Source: Pseudoduganella namucuonensis
GTDB lineage: Bacteria > Pseudomonadota > Gammaproteobacteria > Burkholderiales > Burkholderiaceae_D
Direction of reading: 5' to 3'
NCBI RefSeq assembly: GCF_900116645.1
Contig: NZ_FPBO01000030.1
Span: 46,689-110,688 of the forward strand
Length of the DNA: 64,000 nt
Under the pieces are notes generated by a model. The model searched no databases, had not been told where the DNA came from, and saw only the letters and a program-made list of their open reading frames with translations. The translations under genes and the position numbers were made by a program. This document shows positions 59,180 through 64,000 of this stretch, piece after piece. How positions within the stretch are numbered: position 1 is the stretch's first letter; every line of letters begins with the position of its first letter.

Positions 59180-60568
59180 CTATACTTTTGCGTTCGGCGT
59201 AGATAAATACCGCTTTCCGCAATTGAATTGATACATCGTGTAATAAGTGATGACACACGCGGCCAGCAGCAGCCCGGCCGACACGCCGACCGCCAGCCGC
59301 ACGCCCGAGGGCCCGGCCGCCAGCGCGCCGTACACCGCCACGCCCAGCGCGCCCCCGACCTGGCGTGCCATGTTCAGCACGCCGGACGCGGTGCCGGCCT
59401 GGTGGCGCTCCACGCTGGACAGGATGAAGGTGGTCATGGCCGGCACGGCCAGGCCCATGCCCGCCGGGATCAGCACCAGTCCCGGCAGCATCGCCATGAA
59501 GCCCGATCCCGGCGCGATGCCGAGCACGCACAGCAGCGCATAGCCGGCGGCGGCGATCAGCGCGCCGGCGATCATCGGCGGCCGCACCCCGGCGCGGGCC
59601 GACAAGCGTCCGCTGACGATGTTGGAGAAGATGAAGGTGCCCGTCAGCGGCAGGAAGATCAGGCCGGCCTGCATCGCGGTGAAACCGCGCATGCGCTGCA
59701 GGTACAGGCTGAGCACGAAGATCACGCCGTAATAGGCGAAGTTCACCAGCACGCCGAACATCACGGCGCCGCCGAAGCCCGGCTTGCGGAACAGCGTCAA
59801 GGGCAGCATCGGCGCCGCGCTGCGCGCCTCGACCGCCAGGAACAGCGCGCCCGCCGCCAGCGCCAGGCCCAGGCCGCCCAGCACCAGGCCGTGCGTCCAG
59901 CCCAGGGCGTGCACCTCGATCACCGCGCCGATGAAGGCAGTCAGCGCGACCACGGACAGCAGCTGGCCCGGCACGTCGAAGGCGCGCCGCGGATCCTTGG
60001 CGGCCATGGCGGGCGCCACGCGCAGGGTCAGCCAGAAGCCGGCCACGCACAGCGGCACGTTCACCCAGAAGATGCTGCGCCACCCGGCCAGCTCCATCAG
60101 CGCCGCCCCCAGCACCGGGCCGGCCGCGATGGACACGCCGCCGGCCGCCGTCCACCAGCTCACCGCCTTGGCCAGCATGTGCTTGTCGTGCGCGTAGGCC
60201 GCGTTGAGGATGGCCAGGGAACTGGGCACCAGCAGCGCCGCGCCCACGCCCTGCGCGGCGCGCGCCACGTTCAGCAACGGCGCGTCCGGCGCGACGGCGC
60301 AGGCCAGCGAGGCGACGGTGAACAGCCCGAAGCCGGACAGGAAGGCCAGGCGCGAGCCGAAGCGGTCGCCCAGCACGCCCGCCGACAGCAGGAACACGGC
60401 GAAGCCCAGCGTGTAGGCGTCGACCACCCACTGCAGGTCGTCGACGCCGGCGCGCAGTTCCTGCCCGATTTGCGGCAGCGCGACGTTCACGATGGTGACG
60501 TCCAGCTGCACGATCACGAAGGCGAAGCTGCACGCCAGCAGTATGAGGGGGTTGGGAGCGGTTTTCAT
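59180..60568 (-). CDS. DHA2-type MFS drug efflux transporter
   Basis: A 462-residue major facilitator with about fourteen hydrophobic segments. The DHA2/EmrB-like signatures include LDVTIVNVALPQIGQEL in TM1, the motif A-like GVLGDRFGSR, and motif C-like GGVSIAAGPVLGAAL in the fifth helix. It likely exports an organic compound. It is divergent, by 77 bases, from a LysR gene and is followed by the SDR and tautomerase genes, a layout typical of an inducible export and conversion cluster. Confidence 0.92.
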   Translation of the reverse strand: MKTAPNPLILLACSFAFVIVQLDVTIVNVALPQIGQELRAGVDDLQWVVDAYTLGFAVFLLSAGVLGDRFGSRLAFLSGFGLFTVASLACAVAPDAPLLNVARAAQGVGAALLVPSSLAILNAAYAHDKHMLAKAVSWWTAAGGVSIAAGPVLGAALMELAGWRSIFWVNVPLCVAGFWLTLRVAPAMAAKDPRRAFDVPGQLLSVVALTAFIGAVIEVHALGWTHGLVLGGLGLALAAGALFLAVEARSAAPMLPLTLFRKPGFGGAVMFGVLVNFAYYGVIFVLSLYLQRMRGFTAMQAGLIFLPLTGTFIFSNIVSGRLSARAGVRPPMIAGALIAAAGYALLCVLGIAPGSGFMAMLPGLVLIPAGMGLAVPAMTTFILSSVERHQAGTASGVLNMARQVGGALGVAVYGALAAGPSGVRLAVGVSAGLLLAACVITYYTMYQFNCGKRYLSTPNAKV

Positions 60569-60645
60569 GCTTCCACTATAGGCGGGTTTACATATCGTGA
60601 AAAATGAATAATACTGAATCGATAAATCACTTAAAGAGAATCGAT

Positions 60646-61503
60646 ATGGAGCTCTCGGCGCTACGCATCTTCAAGGCCGTCGCGGAGGAGGGCAGCGTGA
60701 CGCAGGCGGCGGCGCGGCTGCACCGCGTGCAGTCCAACGTGTCCGCCCGGCTGGCGCAGCTGGAGGAGGGGCTGGGCGTGGCGTTGTTCCACCGCTCGGG
60801 GCGGCGCCTGCTAATCACGGCCGAGGGCGAGCGCCTGCTGGCCTACACGGGCCGGCTGCTGCGGCTGGCGGACGAGGCCCAGGCCGCCGTGCGCGGCGAC
60901 CAGCGGCCGGCCGGCCAACTGCGCATCGGCGCCATGGAAACCACGGCGGCCGCGCGCCTGCCGCAGGTGCTGGCGGCCTTCCACAAGCGCCATCCGGACG
61001 TGGAGCTGACCCTGGAGACCGGCCCCACCGACCAACTGGTGCACGCGGTGCTGAACCACAAGCTCGACGCCGCGCTGGTGGCGGCGCCGGTGACGCGGCC
61101 GGAACTGGAGCAGGTGCCGGTGTTCGAGGAGGAGCTGGTGCTGCTGACCGGGGACAGGCACGGGCCGGTGAGCGGTCCGGAGGACGTGGGGCGCAAGGCG
61201 CTGCTGGTGTTCCGTTCCGGCTGCGCCTACCGGCGCAAGCTGGAGGGCTGGTTCGCGGAGGCGGGCGTGACGCCGTCGCGCGTGTCCGAGTTCGGCACCT
61301 TCGAGGCCATCATCGGCTGCGTGGCGGCGGGCATGGGCGTGGCGCTGATGCCGCGCGAAGTGCTCAAGCAGCGCAAGCTGGCCGGCACCATCCGCGTCCA
61401 CACGCTGCCGCCCGAATTCGCCATGGTGCAAACCATGCTGGTGTGGCGCGAGGACGTGGTGCTGCATCCCGCCCGCCAGGCCTTCGCCGCCGGTTTCTCC
61501 TGA
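60646..61503 (+). CDS. LysR-family transcriptional regulator of the MFS cluster
   Basis: A 285-residue LysR protein. The HTH is MELSALRIFKAVAEEGSVTQAAARLHRVQSNVSARLAQLEE, followed by an effector domain from about residue 88. The ATG at 60646, with AAAGAGA upstream, matches the family start. Because it diverges from the MFS-SDR-tautomerase genes it most likely controls them. The gap is AT-rich for this genome and includes GAATCGATAAATC. Confidence 0.92.
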   Translation: MELSALRIFKAVAEEGSVTQAAARLHRVQSNVSARLAQLEEGLGVALFHRSGRRLLITAEGERLLAYTGRLLRLADEAQAAVRGDQRPAGQLRIGAMETTAAARLPQVLAAFHKRHPDVELTLETGPTDQLVHAVLNHKLDAALVAAPVTRPELEQVPVFEEELVLLTGDRHGPVSGPEDVGRKALLVFRSGCAYRRKLEGWFAEAGVTPSRVSEFGTFEAIIGCVAAGMGVALMPREVLKQRKLAGTIRVHTLPPEFAMVQTMLVWREDVVLHPARQAFAAGFS

Positions 61504-61505
61504 TC

Positions 61506-61551
61506 AAGCGGCGTCAACAGGTACTTGGGGTCAGACCCCAAAGCGGCGTCA
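61506..61551. repeat. palindrome bracketed by 11-bp direct repeats
   Basis: The 17-bp palindrome TTGGGGTC-A-GACCCCAA (61525-61541) lies between two copies of AAGCGGCGTCA (61506-61516 and 61541-61551). It is the entire gap between two convergent lysR genes and includes the stop codon of the second. It may act as a two-way terminator, or be an inserted REP-like unit with a duplicated target. Confidence 0.7.
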
Positions 61552-62469
61552 GCGGTGCTTCCGGCCCAGGTTCTCCATCAGGAAATCGACGAAGGTGCGC
61601 ACCCGCAGCGACAGGTGGCGCGCGTGCGGATACAGCAGGATGAAGGGCCGCGAGGCGCCGCCGTGCGCCGGCAGCAGTTCCACCAGCTCGCCGCGCCCCA
61701 GGTCCTCGTCCACCACGTAGCGGTAGGTCTGCACCACGCCCGCCCCGTGCCTCGCCAGCGTCGCGATGCCCAGGTAATCCTCGGCGCAGCAATAGCCGCC
61801 CTCGGTCGCCACCTCCACCCGCTCGCCGTCCACCATGAAGGGCCACGGTATCCTGCGGCCCGTGCTGGGCAGCTCGAACTGGATGCAGTCGTGCCCGCGC
61901 AGCTCGTCCAGCGTGTGCGGCGTGCCGGCCCGCTTCAGGTAGGACGGCGCCGCCACCAGCACCAGTTCCGCGTCCTCCAGCTTGCGCGCGACCAGCGTCG
62001 AATCGGCCGGGTCGCGGCCGCGCACGGCGAGGTCGAAGCCCTCCTCGGCGAAGTCGATGTTGCGGTTGCTGATGTGGACCTCCACCCGCACGTCCGGATA
62101 CAGCGCGCGGAAACGCGGCAGCAGCGGCAGCAGCCGGTAATGGCCGTAGGGCGTGGGCACGCTGATGCGCAGCGGGCCGGCCGGCGCGCCGTGGCTGCCG
62201 GTGACCACGCGCTCGGCCTCCCGCAGTTGGTCCAGCGCCTGGCGGCACTGCTCGAAATACGCCTGGCCGCTGTCGGTGAGGCGGATCTGGCGCGTGGTGC
62301 GCACGAACAGCCGCGCGCCCAGCCGCTGCTCCAGCCGCGACACCGAGCGGCTCACCGCCGCCGGCGTCACCGCCGCCGATGCCGCCGCCGCCGTGAAGCT
62401 GCCCAGTTCCGCCGCCAGGCAAAACAGCTCGATGCTACCCAGTTGTATGTCGTCGAAGTCGCGCCGCAT
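61549..62469 (-). CDS. LysR-family transcriptional regulator (CrgA/DsdC-like)
   Basis: A 306-residue LysR regulator with HTH AAELGSFTAAAASAAVTPAAVSRSVSRLEQRLGARLFVRTTRQIRLT and an effector domain containing ISNRNIDFAEEGFDLAVR and VPSYLKRAG-like sequence AAPSYLKRAGTP, features of the large subgroup that often regulates neighbouring oxidoreductases. It diverges from the ChaN-like lipoprotein gene across 114 bases. Its target is not clear. Confidence 0.92.
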   Translation of the reverse strand: MRRDFDDIQLGSIELFCLAAELGSFTAAAASAAVTPAAVSRSVSRLEQRLGARLFVRTTRQIRLTDSGQAYFEQCRQALDQLREAERVVTGSHGAPAGPLRISVPTPYGHYRLLPLLPRFRALYPDVRVEVHISNRNIDFAEEGFDLAVRGRDPADSTLVARKLEDAELVLVAAPSYLKRAGTPHTLDELRGHDCIQFELPSTGRRIPWPFMVDGERVEVATEGGYCCAEDYLGIATLARHGAGVVQTYRYVVDEDLGRGELVELLPAHGGASRPFILLYPHARHLSLRVRTFVDFLMENLGRKHR

Positions 62470-62583
62470 GCTTGTCCTTGTCGTTTTCCCGGGGCCAGTG
62501 TACCCATAGTTGGCGCCGGCCTTCCAGTGCCCGGCCGGGCGGCATGCGCTAGACTACGCTGTCGCCTTATCGAATGGAGCATC

Positions 62584-63402
62584 ATGAAACCCGCCATCCC
62601 CGCATTGCTGCTGATCGCCGTTGCCGCCGCCGGCTGTTCCACCTCCCAGAACCGCGCCGCCGCCGACACCGACAACCCGCAGGTGCTGCTGCTGGGCGAG
62701 GTGCACGACAACGCCGAGGGCCACAAGCGGCGCTACGCGGACCTGCGCAAGCGGGTGGAGGCGGGCTGGCGGCCCGCCATCGCGATGGAGCAGTTCGACC
62801 GCGAGACCCAGCCCCTGTTGAACCGGGCGCAGAAGGACTGCCGCGACGCGCAGTGCCTGATCCTGGTGATGCAAAGCCCGCGCTGGGACTGGGCGCAGTA
62901 CAAGCCCATCATCGAGATGGCGCTGCACTACCAGCTGCCGCTGATCGCGGCCAACCTGTCGCGCGCCGACGCCTCGCGCGTGGTGCGCGACGGCGTGGCC
63001 TCCACCTTCGACGAAAAGACCATCGCCGAATACAAGCTCAAGCAGGCGCTGCCGGCCGACATCGTCAAGGCGCAGGAAAAGGAGATCGTCGCCGGCCACT
63101 GCAACATGCTGCCGGACATGATGGTCCCCGGCATGGTCAACGCGCAGATCGCGCGCGACATCTGGATGGCCAAGCTGGTGCGCGAGCAGCTGCCGCGCGA
63201 CGTGGTGCTCATCGCCGGCAATGGCCACGTGCGCAAGGACTATGGCGTGCCGCGCTGGCTGGACGCGGTCGAGCCCAGGCTGACCGTGCGCAGCGTGGCC
63301 TACACGGAGGCGGCGCCCGGCAAGAGCGAGTTCGACACCCACGTCAAGATTGCCTCGAAGCAGCGTCCCGATCCGTGCGCCAGCCTCAAGCCAAAATCGT
63401 AG
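62584..63402 (+). CDS. ChaN-like haem-binding/uptake lipoprotein
   Basis: A 272-residue protein with a lipoprotein signal peptide: the lipobox ends at Cys18 (VAAAGC). The mature region starts with VLLLGEVHDNAEGHKRR, and later MEQFD, NLSR, and CNMLPDMMVPGMVNAQIARDIWMA and LIAGNGHVRKDYGVPRWL match the ChaN/DUF399 family. Characterised ChaN binds haem in pairs at the membrane. It lies upstream of a thioredoxin-like gene 27 bases away. No TonB-dependent receptor is near. Confidence 0.88.
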   Translation: MKPAIPALLLIAVAAAGCSTSQNRAAADTDNPQVLLLGEVHDNAEGHKRRYADLRKRVEAGWRPAIAMEQFDRETQPLLNRAQKDCRDAQCLILVMQSPRWDWAQYKPIIEMALHYQLPLIAANLSRADASRVVRDGVASTFDEKTIAEYKLKQALPADIVKAQEKEIVAGHCNMLPDMMVPGMVNAQIARDIWMAKLVREQLPRDVVLIAGNGHVRKDYGVPRWLDAVEPRLTVRSVAYTEAAPGKSEFDTHVKIASKQRPDPCASLKPKS

Positions 63403-63429
63403 AGCATGTAGCCTGAGGAGGACACGACA

Positions 63430-63753
63430 ATGGAAACGGTTTACAAGGAAACGGCGCCCACGCGCGCCGACATCGACGCGCTGAGCGGCCCGGCGCTGCT
63501 GGAATTCGGCACCAACTGGTGCGGCTATTGCCGCAGCGCGCAGGGCGCGCTGGCGCAGGCCTACGCCGGCCACGAGCGGGTGCCGCACTACAAGGTGGAG
63601 GACGGCCCCGGGCGCCTGCTGGGACGCTCCTTCCGCGTGAAGCTGTGGCCCACGCTGATCTTCCTGCGCGACGGCAAGGAGGTCGCGCGCGTGGTGCGGC
63701 CGGAGGACGCGGACGAGATCATCGAAGGCTTCGCGCTGGCCACCGCGCCCTAA
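63430..63753 (+). CDS. thioredoxin-family protein
   Basis: A 107-residue thioredoxin-fold protein with the active site WCGYC (Cys31 and Cys34) and the cis-proline motif KLWPTLIFLRDGKEVARVVRP. It has no signal peptide, so it should act in the cytoplasm. It is shorter at the C terminus than thioredoxin 1, and the tyrosine in C-G-Y-C differs from the C-G-P-C of that protein, which usually raises the redox potential. GAGGA precedes the ATG. Confidence 0.92.
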   Translation: METVYKETAPTRADIDALSGPALLEFGTNWCGYCRSAQGALAQAYAGHERVPHYKVEDGPGRLLGRSFRVKLWPTLIFLRDGKEVARVVRPEDADEIIEGFALATAP

Positions 63754-63877
63754 GTGTCACGCCGGCGCGCCGCTGATCGGCCGGCCGCCGCGCGGGCGAT
63801 GTTTGCCGCCGATCAATGGGTGTCCACGGATTCGATGTGACGATTGCTGAACTGCAATCTTTCGATCCGGAGATCCC

Positions 63878-64000
63878 GTGGAAAGCGACTTCCTCGACTT
63901 CATACTGGCGGAGAACGACCTGGTCACCGCCAACCGCCCGCTGCGCCTGCGCCTGGACTATTCCGAACACGTCACGCGCGACATGCTGCTGCCGCAGCGC
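63878..64000 (+). CDS. 5' fragment of a gene, possibly a VgrG-family protein
   Basis: The last 123 bases encode an open frame that is cut by the window edge, beginning at a GTG with GGAGA four bases upstream: MESDFLDFILAENDLVTANR followed by PLRLRLDYSEHVTRDMLLPQR. From memory this resembles the N terminus of type VI secretion Vgr-family proteins in Oxalobacteraceae, but 41 residues are too few to be sure. The frame being real is likely; the function is tentative. Confidence 0.45.
   Translation, partial: MESDFLDFILAENDLVTANRPLRLRLDYSEHVTRDMLLPQR

Noticed and set aside
1..64000. tRNA, rRNA, CRISPR array, insertion sequence, prophage or restriction/defence island
   Set aside because: I read the intergenic regions for T-loop sequences, spaced direct repeats, transposase or integrase motifs and defence genes and found none. 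Very diverged or very short elements could have been missed by eye.

Overview
The window reads as a stretch of chromosome from a high-GC betaproteobacterium, most likely Oxalobacteraceae (Massilia/Duganella/Janthinobacterium type). This rests on gene content and order (mpl-yqiA-ubiC, hemL/thiD/rubredoxin next to pilGHIJ-chpA, ybeZ-ybeY-corC-lnt followed by glyQ-glyS-gmhB-plsC), on very high third-position GC, and on recurrent TAAAAT/TAGAAT-like -10 boxes. I see no rRNA, tRNA, insertion sequence, prophage or CRISPR array. About 60 protein genes are supported, and coding density is very high with many ATGA/GTGA stop-start overlaps.

Layout. 1-8.3 kb: a nucleotidyltransferase-like gene diverges from mpl, yqiA, ubiC, an RNase II-type exonuclease, a TonB-like protein, aroE, mtgA and a small membrane protein. 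8.4-13.2 kb: a chemoreceptor, a CorA channel, and a LysR regulator diverging from an isochorismatase-like hydrolase. 13.4-15.6 kb: hemL and thiD on the minus strand. 15.7-26 kb: rubredoxin followed by the Pil-Chp chemosensory system of twitching motility (pilG, pilH, pilI, pilJ, and a 2056-residue chpA). 26-31.4 kb: photolyase, then yqgE-ruvX-pyrR-pyrB-pyrC', where the dihydroorotase homologue has lost its metal ligands. 31.5-43 kb: cell-envelope block with a PlsC acyltransferase, apaH, the dTDP-rhamnose genes rfbBACD, a WecA-like transferase, an H-NS-like protein, phosphomannomutase/phosphoglucomutase, waaC, waaA and a glycosyltransferase. 43-52.8 kb: a long minus-strand array, ybeZ-ybeY-corC-lnt-glyQ-glyS-gmhB-plsC-metallopeptidase. 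52.9-64 kb: accessory genes, including a small HTH protein with palindromic upstream DNA, an HDOD protein, an orphan sensor kinase, DUF1697 and DUF3224 proteins, a tautomerase/SDR/MFS cluster with a divergent LysR, a second LysR, a ChaN-like lipoprotein, a thioredoxin, and a cut-off gene at the right edge that may be VgrG-like.

How the parts fit. Envelope construction dominates: peptidoglycan (mpl, mtgA), lipopolysaccharide core and O-antigen precursors (gmhB, waaC, waaA, rfbBACD, manB/algC, wecA-like), phospholipid and lipoprotein acylation (two plsC, lnt). The second theme is surface sensing and motility (pil-chp plus a separate chemoreceptor).

I did not find a clearly new multigene system. 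The most interesting non-genic signals are a roughly 112-nt, strongly folded element at 38224-38335 between the H-NS-like gene and the phosphomannomutase gene; two related palindromes about 30 kb apart (31434-31460 and 61525-61541), one bracketed by an 11-bp direct repeat; a nine-T tract that runs into a TTG start codon at 31482-31491; and palindromic DNA just upstream of a small HTH gene at 53357-53447. The most interesting protein signal is a fourfold short motif array in the disordered linker of ChpA.
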